Source of the DNA: Campylobacterales bacterium | Lineage (GTDB): Bacteria > Campylobacterota > Campylobacteria > Campylobacterales > Hydrogenimonadaceae | DNA length: 11,369 nucleotides | NCBI GenBank assembly: GCA_026986055.1 | Contig: JALSPH010000143.1 | Coordinates: 1 to 11,369, forward strand | Direction of reading: 5' to 3' | Shown: positions 5,408-11,369 of the stretch, piece after piece | Position numbering within the stretch: the first letter of the stretch is position 1 | Layout of the letters: the number at the start of each line of letters is the position of its first letter | Made by a program: the position numbers and the translations under genes | The notes under the pieces: generated by a model | The model's database searches: none | Told to the model about the DNA's origin: nothing | The model's input: only the letters and a program-made list of their open reading frames with translations

Positions 5408-6622
5408 TTAAAATCTAATTATAAACCTGTTCTTTCCATCCTTGTGTTCATACAAAAAAGCGAACCCGTGCGCTTTTACGATCAGGTCTACGATATATAG
5501 GCCAAGCCCCAGCCCGCTTACCGCCCCTTCTCCTTGAGTATATGGCTGAGTATAGTAGGAGAGCGGGTGCTCCAACTCTTTGCCGACGCTTTCGACAACT
5601 ATCTCTTTCGAGCCGGCTTCAACTATGAAGCGTTTTTGGTCCGAATATTTCATGGCATTGTCTATGAGGTTTTTCAAAGCTATGCTGAAGAGTTTGAAAT
5701 CAACCTCTATCCGCACCGGCTCTATACGGTACTCCCCTCTTTCTCTATCTATCATAGCCAGATCTATCGCCTGGTCGACAAGGTCTTCTATCATGACGGG
5801 GCGTTTATTCATCGGAAATCTGCCGCTGTTTAGCTGCTCCACCGTACCGAACTCGCTTATGGCGCCGTCCATACGGGCGAAAATGGTCTCAAGTCTCTCT
5901 TTCTGTTTCGATTCGGACAACATCTGCACGGTCAAAGTCCCCTTGGCAAGAGGCGTCTTCAACTCATGCATTATATTTCTTACAAAGAGGTTTCTGGAGT
6001 CTATTAGCTTCCTGATTCTTCCTATCGCTTCATCTATCGCCTGTGAAACCTGGGCGATCTCGTCACTTCCTTCGATCCTGCACTTTATGTCAAGCCGACC
6101 CTCTCCAAACTCCCGTATGCAGCGCTGCAAAGATTTAAGAGGCTTCAGTTTCAGCCATATCGCCCAATAGATAAGAAGCATCAAAAGGGCCGTAAGGGCG
6201 AAGTAGATCCAGACCACTTTCGGATCGTAGGGTTTGAACTTCAGATCTTCAAAGAGTATGAGCCTGCCGAAGCTGTTGATGAGAAGGTAGATCTTTCCAT
6301 CCTTTTGCAACATATCTATGAAACCGAAAGGTGTAGGCTGGCGACCGAGCAGTTTGGCATCTTTAAGAAGTCTGACTCCATCTTCCCTGCTCTTTATCCA
6401 CTTCATCCCGTACTTGAGCGCAGTCTCCTCTATCTCCTCCGTTGCATTGCTACGCTCGAGTCTTAGAAGAATGTTTTGCGCAAAGAGTATATTGCGCTGT
6501 ACCATCATCTGGGAGTGTCTGTACCTGTCCCCGACGGAGTAGAAGTAAAATGCGGTACCTGCTGCAAGAATTGCCATAAGAAAAATGGCGGTGATGAAAA
6601 CAAATATCGAAACGCGTCTCAT
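5408..6622 (-). CDS. cprS: Sensor histidine kinase, CprS/ArsS type
   Basis: Membrane sensor that phosphorylates the adjacent response regulator. The 404-residue product has a first membrane helix (about 5-29), a periplasmic sensor region (about 30-135), a second helix (136-157) and a HAMP-like linker (158-210). The H-box is MHELKTPLAKG with His219. The N-box is ALKNLIDNAMKYS (315-327), and GLGLGLYIV (370-378) is the glycine-rich ATP lid. The DxGxG box between them is not recognisable; the region reads VVESVGKEL. The H-box and N-box strongly recall H. pylori ArsS, and the order htrA, regulator, kinase matches C. jejuni htrA-cprRS, the reason for the symbol. Its ATG overlaps the regulator stop (ATGA), indicating translational coupling. 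The signal sensed cannot be read from sequence; the periplasmic region resembles no domain I know. Confidence 0.87.
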   Translation of the reverse strand: MRRVSIFVFITAIFLMAILAAGTAFYFYSVGDRYRHSQMMVQRNILFAQNILLRLERSNATEEIEETALKYGMKWIKSREDGVRLLKDAKLLGRQPTPFGFIDMLQKDGKIYLLINSFGRLILFEDLKFKPYDPKVVWIYFALTALLMLLIYWAIWLKLKPLKSLQRCIREFGEGRLDIKCRIEGSDEIAQVSQAIDEAIGRIRKLIDSRNLFVRNIMHELKTPLAKGTLTVQMLSESKQKERLETIFARMDGAISEFGTVEQLNSGRFPMNKRPVMIEDLVDQAIDLAMIDRERGEYRIEPVRIEVDFKLFSIALKNLIDNAMKYSDQKRFIVEAGSKEIVVESVGKELEHPLSYYTQPYTQGEGAVSGLGLGLYIVDLIVKAHGFAFLYEHKDGKNRFIIRF

Positions 6623-7299
6623 GGAGTCAAACGATACCCGAGTCCCCGCACGGAGCGTATATAGCGAGGCTGCTTCGGGTTGTCGGAGAGTTTGTGTCTT
6701 ATGCGGCTTATTATGACGTCTATGCTCTTTAGCGAGCTCTCTTCGTGTATGACGTCTACATTGTAGATGAGATCCTCTCTTGAAACAACTTCGTTGGCAT
6801 GCTCCAACATATAGGACAATATGCCGTATTCGGCAGCCGTAAGGTGAAGAGGCCTATTTTTGAAATAGATCATCTTCGTCTCTTCATCCAGCCTCAAATC
6901 GGCATCTTTTCTATCCTCTTCGCCCCTCTTTCCGTCCCGCCCCGTTCGGCGCAGGATACTCTTTATGCGGGCCACCAGCTCTCTTGGGTCGTAAGGCTTG
7001 GGAAGGTAGTCATCGGCACCCTTTTCCAGACCCACTATTTTGTCGGTAAGGTCGCTTCTTGCAGATGAGATCACTATGGGGACGTCACTCTTTTTTCGTA
7101 TCTGCTCGCAAACTTCCAAGCCGTCCATTCCAGGCAGGCTGAGATCGAGAATGACAAGGTCGAAATCGTGAGTCTCAAGCTCGCTAAGCCCCAAGAATGG
7201 CTCAGGAACGTTTATGGTCTCTATATTGAACTTTTGCAGATATTCGCTAAGAATCTCCGCAAGCTCCTCGTCATCCTCTATCATCAGCACTTTGGTCAT
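6619..7299 (-). CDS. cprR: OmpR-family response regulator, CprR/ArsR type
   Basis: DNA-binding partner of the adjacent kinase. The 226-residue product has a receiver domain (about 1-115) with acidic pocket Glu8-Asp9-Asp10, phosphoacceptor Asp52 in VILDLSLPG, switch Ser79 in ISSARSD and Lys101 in LPKPYDP. A winged-helix domain follows (about 130-226), with ESSLKSIDVIISRIRHKL and the closing SVRGLGYRL typical of the OmpR/PhoB class. The receiver closely resembles H. pylori ArsR, and gene order resembles C. jejuni CprR; both are reported as essential or near-essential regulators in those species. The start has GGAGGG 5-6 nt upstream and lies 8 bp after the htrA stop, so it is cotranscribed with htrA. 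Targets probably include envelope genes and possibly its own operon; no operator is identified. Confidence 0.92.
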   Translation of the reverse strand: MTKVLMIEDDEELAEILSEYLQKFNIETINVPEPFLGLSELETHDFDLVILDLSLPGMDGLEVCEQIRKKSDVPIVISSARSDLTDKIVGLEKGADDYLPKPYDPRELVARIKSILRRTGRDGKRGEEDRKDADLRLDEETKMIYFKNRPLHLTAAEYGILSYMLEHANEVVSREDLIYNVDVIHEESSLKSIDVIISRIRHKLSDNPKQPRYIRSVRGLGYRLTP

Positions 7300-7307
7300 C
7301 TGCCCTC

Positions 7308-8705
7308 CTACCTTACAACCAGTATCTTGATCATCCCTCTTCTGTTTATATATACCCGTTTGTCTCCCGGGTACTTCTTCATAGCTCTTCTTACGTCACC
7401 GACACGTTTGATCATAGTATCTTCTATCTGAATGATAATGTCTCCGGGCATAAATCCCGCTTTATCGGCAGCACTTTCAGGCTTAACATCCGTAACCATA
7501 ACGCCCTCTATATCTTCAGGGATACCCATCTGCCTGCGCATCCGATCGGTCAGGTTTTGCAGAGATAGCCCCTCCACGAAGCCTCCGCTGCTTTGGCCTC
7601 CTTCTATCGCACTCTCTGGAAATTTAGCCAGTTTGGCCGTCACGCTTTCAATCTTTTTGTTGCGTTCGATGGTGATTTTCACCTCTCTACCCGGAGGAAT
7701 GGAGCCTATGGCGTTTTTAAGATCGCTTGCATCGCGTATAGGCGTATCGTTCACCTTTATGACCAGGTCGCCTCGCTTCAGGCCGGCTTTCTGGGCTGGA
7801 GTATCTTTATCGACATTGAGTATGACCGCCCCCTCTTTGCTCTTGTAGACTTTCTGAAGGTCAGGCGTAAGGTCGCTTATATTGACCCCAAGATAGCCGT
7901 ACTCGACTTTGCCGTGCTCTATTAGCTGCGTGGCTACGCGCTTCACCATATTTACCGGAATAGCGAACCCTATGCCGTTGTTGGCACCGCTTCTTGTTAT
8001 GATGGCGCTGTTTATGCCTATGAGCGCCCCTCTGCTGTCCACAAGCGCCCCGCCGCTGTTGCCCGGGTTTATAGCTGCATCCGTCTGTATGAAGTTTTCA
8101 TACTGGTTTATACCGACGCTATCTTTTCCGAGTGCGGAGACGATACCCTGGCTCACGCTCTCCCCCACTCCGAAAGGGTTTCCTATGGCAAAAACAAGAT
8201 CGCCCGTTTTAAGAGCGTCCGAGTCGCCTACCTTTATCGCTTTGAGACCTTTTGCATCTATCTTTATGACCGCAATATCGGTCTTAGGGTCGGATCCTAT
8301 CACTTTGGCGGTATACTCTTTGGTGCTGTTCGGAAGCGTGACGTGCACTTCGTCGGCATCCGCCACGACATGGTTGTTGGTCACTATATAACCGTCGGAA
8401 GTGACTACAACACCCGATCCGAGCGACTGCTGAATCCTCTCGCGAGGCATAACTCTACCGTAGGGCATATTGAAAAACTGCCTGAAAAAGGGGTCCATGA
8501 ATGCAGGTGGAATATTTTGCCTTACTCTCTTTTTGGCCGATATGTTCACGACACACTCACGTGCATCTTTGATGGCGTCGTTGAAAGAGAGAATCTTTCC
8601 GCTTTGCGGCATGACACGCTCTGCGGGCGGCGCCTCTTTGAACGATATCTGGCCCGCCGTAAGCGAGAGAGCCAAAACCGTAGATAGAAATATAGTTCTT
8701 TTCAT
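7308..8705 (-). CDS. htrA: Periplasmic serine protease/chaperone HtrA (DegP/DegQ family)
   Basis: HtrA degrades or refolds damaged proteins in the periplasm. The 465-residue product starts with a signal peptide (KR, then a hydrophobic stretch to about 17). The trypsin-like domain has the catalytic triad His112 (TNNHVV), Asp143 (KTDIAV) and Ser217 (NPGNSGGAL). Two PDZ domains follow at about 260-350 and 375-460. This is the normal family architecture and length. An in-frame ATG at 8837 would add 44 residues encoded by the inverted-repeat element. The ATG at 8705 is preferred because AAGGAG lies 8 nt upstream and the signal peptide starts there. It is first in the operon with the CprRS-type regulator and kinase, which suggests that envelope-stress sensing and the protease are linked. 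Its promoter must lie within or beyond the element starting 33 bp upstream. Confidence 0.96.
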   Translation of the reverse strand: MKRTIFLSTVLALSLTAGQISFKEAPPAERVMPQSGKILSFNDAIKDARECVVNISAKKRVRQNIPPAFMDPFFRQFFNMPYGRVMPRERIQQSLGSGVVVTSDGYIVTNNHVVADADEVHVTLPNSTKEYTAKVIGSDPKTDIAVIKIDAKGLKAIKVGDSDALKTGDLVFAIGNPFGVGESVSQGIVSALGKDSVGINQYENFIQTDAAINPGNSGGALVDSRGALIGINSAIITRSGANNGIGFAIPVNMVKRVATQLIEHGKVEYGYLGVNISDLTPDLQKVYKSKEGAVILNVDKDTPAQKAGLKRGDLVIKVNDTPIRDASDLKNAIGSIPPGREVKITIERNKKIESVTAKLAKFPESAIEGGQSSGGFVEGLSLQNLTDRMRRQMGIPEDIEGVMVTDVKPESAADKAGFMPGDIIIQIEDTMIKRVGDVRRAMKKYPGDKRVYINRRGMIKILVVR

Positions 8706-8738
8706 AAATCCGTCTCCTTTGTCGTAAAACTTATTGAA

Positions 8739-8877
8739 GAGGCGAAGGAGTCGGGCAACCCCTGCACGGGATGGGAAAAGGGAAGATAAGCACATTGCCG
8801 GATCTGTCAATCCAATGAGTATTAGGAGGAGGAGCAAAAACCATGTCCGTGCAGGGGTTGCCCGACTCCTTCGCTTC
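8739..8877. mobile_element. MITE-like element with 28-bp perfect inverted repeats
   Basis: The left arm 8742-8769 and right arm 8847-8874 are perfect reverse complements over 28 bases, extending to 31 with one G/T mismatch (8739-8769 and 8847-8877). The core is 77 nt (8770-8846) and the whole is 139 bp, a size seen in miniature inverted-repeat elements. It contains no complete gene. I see no target-site duplication at either edge, and I do not recognise the arms as those of a named insertion sequence. Alternatives are a stem-loop RNA or a cruciform regulatory site. As RNA it could form a very stable 28-bp stem closing a 77-nt loop. Confidence 0.6.
8783..8810 (-). promoter_or_regulatory. Possible htrA promoter inside the inverted-repeat element
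   Basis: On the minus strand a perfect TTGACA (8805-8810) is followed after 16 bases by TATCTT (8783-8788), pointing at htrA. Transcription would start near 8776, just before the second repeat arm, giving a leader of about 70 nt. The -10 is only a four-of-six match, and this phylum generally does not rely on a -35 box, so the call is tentative. Confidence 0.3.
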
Positions 8878-8942
8878 GATATTCGTATTGTACGCTTTAA
8901 ATCGTAAACACTCCCAAACGATTGGTAAACGGATAGTTAATA

Positions 8943-10217
8943 TCACTCTTTTTGCTTCCTTCCATTTTGCCAATCAAACAATTCATCAAAACTTACAACA
9001 TCAACACCATCCAACCTTTCATTTGCATCAAAGGTTATAAGCATATTTTTAAACTTTCCATTTTTGTTAAAGTGTTCATATGCCCTTAGTTCTCTTTTCT
9101 TAATCTTTTCATCATCTATTTTGTAAGATACTTGATAGAGCGTATCATTACAAAAAAAGTCTATCTCATAAACATCTCTCAAATAGGTCAAATCGCACCT
9201 GTCGCTCAAAATATTAAACACCAGATTCTCCAACTTTATCCCACTATTTAACTGCTTATTGAAGCTTAAATTCAAAAATCCATTATCTATGCAGTATAGC
9301 TTTTTAAAAGACTTTATCCTCTCTTTTGGCTTGGTGTGGTATTTGTCGACACGAAAAAACAAAAAGACCTCTTCAAAGTAATTTAAATACTCTTTGATAC
9401 TCTTTTCGCTTATCTCAAAAGTTTTTGACAAAGAGGTGTAGTTTATCATATTGGTCACATTGCCTATAAGATAGAAAAAGAGCTTTTCGATATTTTTTGC
9501 ATTTCGTATCTTATATCTTGGTACGATATCTTGATAGATAATATTTCTTGCATAATTGATCAAAATCTCTTTTCGTACCATCTCATCTTCAACACTAAAA
9601 ACCTCATAAAACCCGCCCCAGTTCAGATACTCCTCTTTGGCTCTTGCTATGGCGATTTTATTACTGATTTTTGCCATTTCGGAACTTATATCTATCTCTT
9701 TGTATCTCAGATACTCAACGAAAGAGAAGGGCTTTAGGTAAATATTCAAAGCTCTGCCGCTAAGTAGAGTGTTTAACTCATTTGAGAGCATAGAAGAGTT
9801 AGAACCTGTAACGATGAACTTCACATCGCTACTCTCATACATACTCTTGATATATACTTGCCAATCTTTAAAATACTGTATCTCATCAAAGATACAATAT
9901 ATTTTTCCTTGCGGATTTGCAAGTTTGAGATACTCATCAAATATCACGCCCAAATAGCTTGGGTCATCTTGATAATCTATAAATTTAGGATGCTCCAGAT
10001 TGATAAAAAATATATTTTCAGCCTTCACGCCACTTGAGATAAGATACTCAATAGCCTGTTTAGCCAGAGTACTTTTACCGCACCTTCTAATCCCTGTGAT
10101 GGTTATAATCTGCCTTAGTGGCAAATAGGAGATTAGTTTATCTAAAGCATCTCTTTTTACACTTGTATATCTTTTGCCCTGCCAGTGAGGATTTTGATTT
10201 ATGAGTATGTTTTTCAC
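8943..10217 (-). CDS. AAA_14/DUF4143-family ATPase
   Basis: The 424-residue product is a P-loop ATPase of the common AAA_14 plus DUF4143 architecture. It has Walker A GIRRCGKST (42-50), Walker B IYCIFDEIQ (106-114) and a sensor-like VTGSNSS (136-142). A helical, winged-helix-like middle (about 256-290) precedes a C-terminal domain with Glu330, Asp353, Gln362 and Lys366 spaced like a PD-(D/E)XK nuclease fold. Whether that domain cuts DNA is unknown; the family has no agreed role and is often accessory. The start is GTG at 10217, with AAGGAAG about 5 nt upstream. Base composition is clearly more AT-rich than all other genes here (many AAA, TTT, ATA and AAT codons), suggesting lateral acquisition. 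It stands alone with its own promoter, on the same strand as htrA but with the inverted-repeat element between them. Confidence 0.88.
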   Translation of the reverse strand: MKNILINQNPHWQGKRYTSVKRDALDKLISYLPLRQIITITGIRRCGKSTLAKQAIEYLISSGVKAENIFFINLEHPKFIDYQDDPSYLGVIFDEYLKLANPQGKIYCIFDEIQYFKDWQVYIKSMYESSDVKFIVTGSNSSMLSNELNTLLSGRALNIYLKPFSFVEYLRYKEIDISSEMAKISNKIAIARAKEEYLNWGGFYEVFSVEDEMVRKEILINYARNIIYQDIVPRYKIRNAKNIEKLFFYLIGNVTNMINYTSLSKTFEISEKSIKEYLNYFEEVFLFFRVDKYHTKPKERIKSFKKLYCIDNGFLNLSFNKQLNSGIKLENLVFNILSDRCDLTYLRDVYEIDFFCNDTLYQVSYKIDDEKIKKRELRAYEHFNKNGKFKNMLITFDANERLDGVDVVSFDELFDWQNGRKQKE

Positions 10218-10248
10218 TATACTTCCTTAAAATTTATAATTTTCAGAT

Positions 10249-10254
10249 ATTATA
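10249..10254 (-). promoter_or_regulatory. Likely -10 box of the ATPase gene
   Basis: The minus strand reads GGTATTATAATATC with a perfect TATAAT. Transcription would begin near 10242, giving a leader of about 25 nt before the GTG start, including the AAGGAAG ribosome binding site. No -35 box is evident. The surroundings are very AT-rich, so chance matches are more likely here than elsewhere. Confidence 0.45.
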
Positions 10255-10456
10255 ATACCGTATATTTCATAAAATACAATAGCACAGGAGCTTACTGAAC
10301 AGGGTCAAACCGAATAGCGGTCAGGTGATAACTTGTTACCGGCTTATAGAAGAATGCCGTCTATGGCCCCACTCCTTACTCTCTTTTTATTCAATTTCAC
10401 CACTATGTTTCAATGCAAAATAGATTATTGGATTTAAAAACGTTTCTCCGTATAGC

Positions 10457-10465
10457 TGCTATAAT
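10457..10465 (+). promoter_or_regulatory. Extended -10 promoter of the DUF6544-like gene
   Basis: TGCTATAAT is a perfect TATAAT (10460-10465) with the extended TGn motif. Transcription would start near 10472, about 25 nt before the TTG start codon. This would also drive the following PgeF-type gene, which overlaps the end of this one. Confidence 0.5.
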
Positions 10466-10496
10466 ATGAGTCAAAAACCGTACAAAAGGGTGTAAT

Positions 10497-11315
10497 TTGA
10501 ATATTCTCAAAAAACTTGTTGCCGTTATCGTTATTCTCGCACTTGTGAATATTGGCTTCATCTGGTATGGCCAGACAAGCTTCGACGCTACCGTTAAGAC
10601 GCTTGCAAAAGCCTTTGCGGAAAATAACGAAACGACGCCCCGTTCAAACAAGAGACTTCCCGATCCCCTTTTAAAATATATAGATGAGTCCAAAGCGAAA
10701 GAGCACTCTTATAAAACTCTTGTTCTGCAACTGGAAGGGGAGTATAGAAGCAGGCCCAAGAGCAAATGGGCACAGATGCACGCCTTGGCTCTTTTGAGAC
10801 CATCCTGCGACATGTTGTGGGCTATCAGGCTTGAGAGCAACCCGATCGTTACTTTCAACGCTCTTGAGACCTATCACGGCGCAAAAGCCACTATGGAGAT
10901 GCTGCTTTTCGGCATAATTCCTACAGGAAAGAGGGAGGGGGAGAAGTTTGCCCGCTCGGAGCTTGCAAGAGTGCTTGCCTACTCCGTCTACAACCCTCTT
11001 CTCTTTGAGCGCGAAGGGGTCGAGTTTACGCAACTTGATGCAAACAGGGTGGAAGCGGTAGCAAAAGATGGGAACATCTCAGCCTCCGTAACTTTTCTTT
11101 TCAACCCTAAAGGAGAGATCGTAGAGGTTCAGAGCAAAGATCGCCTTCGACCCGTAAAAGGTGGGCTCCAGCCCGCTTTCTGGCGCATGAAGATACTCTC
11201 ATACAGAGAGGTCGACGGCATAAAAATTCCCGAAAATGTCGAAGAGCACTGGGTTATAGAGGGCAACGAGTTTCCTTATCTGCGCGCTAAAGTGGATATG
11301 GCGAAAAGATTGTGA
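10497..11315 (+). CDS. DUF6544-like protein with one N-terminal membrane helix
   Basis: The 272-residue product has one membrane helix (about 7-24) and a soluble domain, probably outside the cytoplasmic membrane. The soluble part begins with LPDPLLKYID (54-63) and later has TYHGAKATMEMLLFGIIPTG, a SELARVLAYSVYNPLLF segment and a closing beta-rich region. This resembles DUF6544, whose members have a PxPVxRYL-like start and a long beta-rich domain; I rely on overall pattern rather than a unique motif, and the function of the family is unknown. The start is TTG at 10497, the only usable start before the helix, with AAAGGGTG about 6 nt upstream. The stop codon overlaps the GTG start of the next gene. 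A predicted extended -10 lies 32 bp upstream. Confidence 0.72.
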   Translation: MNILKKLVAVIVILALVNIGFIWYGQTSFDATVKTLAKAFAENNETTPRSNKRLPDPLLKYIDESKAKEHSYKTLVLQLEGEYRSRPKSKWAQMHALALLRPSCDMLWAIRLESNPIVTFNALETYHGAKATMEMLLFGIIPTGKREGEKFARSELARVLAYSVYNPLLFEREGVEFTQLDANRVEAVAKDGNISASVTFLFNPKGEIVEVQSKDRLRPVKGGLQPAFWRMKILSYREVDGIKIPENVEEHWVIEGNEFPYLRAKVDMAKRL

Positions 11316-11369
11316 AGATCGAAACACTCTTTACGGACCGAAAAGGTGGAGTTAGTGCTTCTCCTTACG
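11312..11369 (+). CDS. pgeF: Start of a PgeF/YfiH-type (polyphenol oxidase family) gene, cut by the window edge
   Basis: A GTG at 11312-11314 overlaps the preceding TGA (GTGA) and opens a frame that stays open to the edge, giving 19 residues, including TLFTDRKGGVSASPY. A near-N-terminal TxRxGGVSxxPY is the hallmark opening of the YfiH/LACC1 family, called polyphenol oxidase or peptidoglycan editing factor PgeF. Members are reported as copper- or zinc-binding and, in E. coli, as removing misincorporated amino acids from peptidoglycan precursors. Only the beginning is present, so metal ligands cannot be checked. Coupling to the upstream gene is implied by the overlap. Confidence 0.7.
   Translation, partial: MKIETLFTDRKGGVSASPY

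Larger units (their letters stand above)
10218..10496. other. Intergenic region between divergent genes, no gene found
   Basis: This 279-bp stretch separates the ATPase gene (minus) from the DUF6544-like gene (plus) and holds a promoter for each near its ends. In the middle (about 10260-10440) the longest start-to-stop frame I noticed is 27 codons without a good ribosome binding site. Short complementary blocks occur: ACCG at 10309-10312 and 10338-10341 could each pair with CGGT at 10318-10321, and GGC-ATAG at 10341-10349 region could pair with CTAT-GGCC near 10360-10367. None is strong enough to name an RNA. Confidence 0.5.

Noticed and set aside
8706..8837. N-terminal extension of htrA from the ATG at 8837
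   Set aside because: It would be encoded by the inverted-repeat element and would bury the signal peptide; the ATG at 8705 has a strong ribosome binding site.
8731..8973. An 80-codon minus-strand open frame through the inverted-repeat element
   Set aside because: It overlaps the end of the ATPase gene, carries the repeat arms as peptide, lacks a good ribosome binding site and ends within the htrA leader. It appears to be read-through of a noncoding element.
8943..10217. Toxin-antitoxin or restriction system around the ATPase
   Set aside because: No partner gene is present on either side; the ATPase stands alone between the inverted-repeat element and a noncoding gap.
10285..10400. A housekeeping RNA such as SRP RNA in the 10.3-kb intergenic region
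   Set aside because: GGTCAGGT near 10318 recalls SRP RNA, but the GGAAGG tetraloop region and flanking symmetrical stem are absent.
10354..10437. A 27-codon hydrophobic open frame upstream of the DUF6544-like gene
   Set aside because: No convincing ribosome binding site and too short to judge; expected by chance in AT-rich DNA.

Overview
The window looks like chromosomal DNA from a member of the Campylobacterota (formerly Epsilonproteobacteria), probably a free-living relative of Sulfurovum, Sulfurimonas, Nitratiruptor or Hydrogenimonas rather than Helicobacter or Campylobacter themselves. The evidence is gene content and order. A small membrane protein, speE, coaE and dapF run in one direction, with purM close by on the other strand. 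Helicobacter pylori keeps coaE next to speE, and Campylobacter jejuni keeps dapF, coaE and purM together. In addition htrA is followed by a response regulator and sensor kinase of the CprRS/ArsRS type. Most promoters I can see have a near-perfect TATAAT and no clear -35 box, which is usual in this phylum.

Layout: (1) 1-2693, minus strand: a three-helix membrane protein, speE, coaE and dapF, then the first codons of an unidentified gene at the left edge. dapF also has its own likely promoter. (2) 2756-5102, plus strand: an MTH1187-type thiamine-binding protein, then an overlapping trio (small DUF2892-like membrane protein, purM, an ElyC/SanA-type DUF218 protein). The two strands diverge from one symmetrical -10 element near 2724. 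(3) 5103-5378: a G-rich 28-nt tandem repeat, then tRNA-Asp(GUC) and tRNA-Lys(UUU) on the minus strand. Read in the tRNA direction the repeat is C-rich and almost free of G, as expected of a Rho-loading site. (4) 5408-8705, minus strand: htrA, response regulator, sensor kinase, a tight envelope-stress operon. (5) 8739-8877: a compact element with perfect 28-bp inverted repeats around a 77-nt core, 33 bp upstream of the htrA start codon. (6) 8943-10217, minus strand: an AT-rich AAA_14/DUF4143 ATPase, the most likely recent arrival. (7) 10497-11369, plus strand: a DUF6544-like membrane-anchored protein and the start of a YfiH/PgeF-type gene.

Most genes are housekeeping: lysine and peptidoglycan precursor supply (dapF), coenzyme A (coaE), polyamines (speE), purines (purM), envelope maintenance (ElyC-like protein, htrA with its two-component system). 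I did not find a convincing new multi-gene system. The best places for a second look are the inverted-repeat element upstream of htrA, the rut-like tandem repeat behind the tRNA genes, and the shared divergent -10 element.
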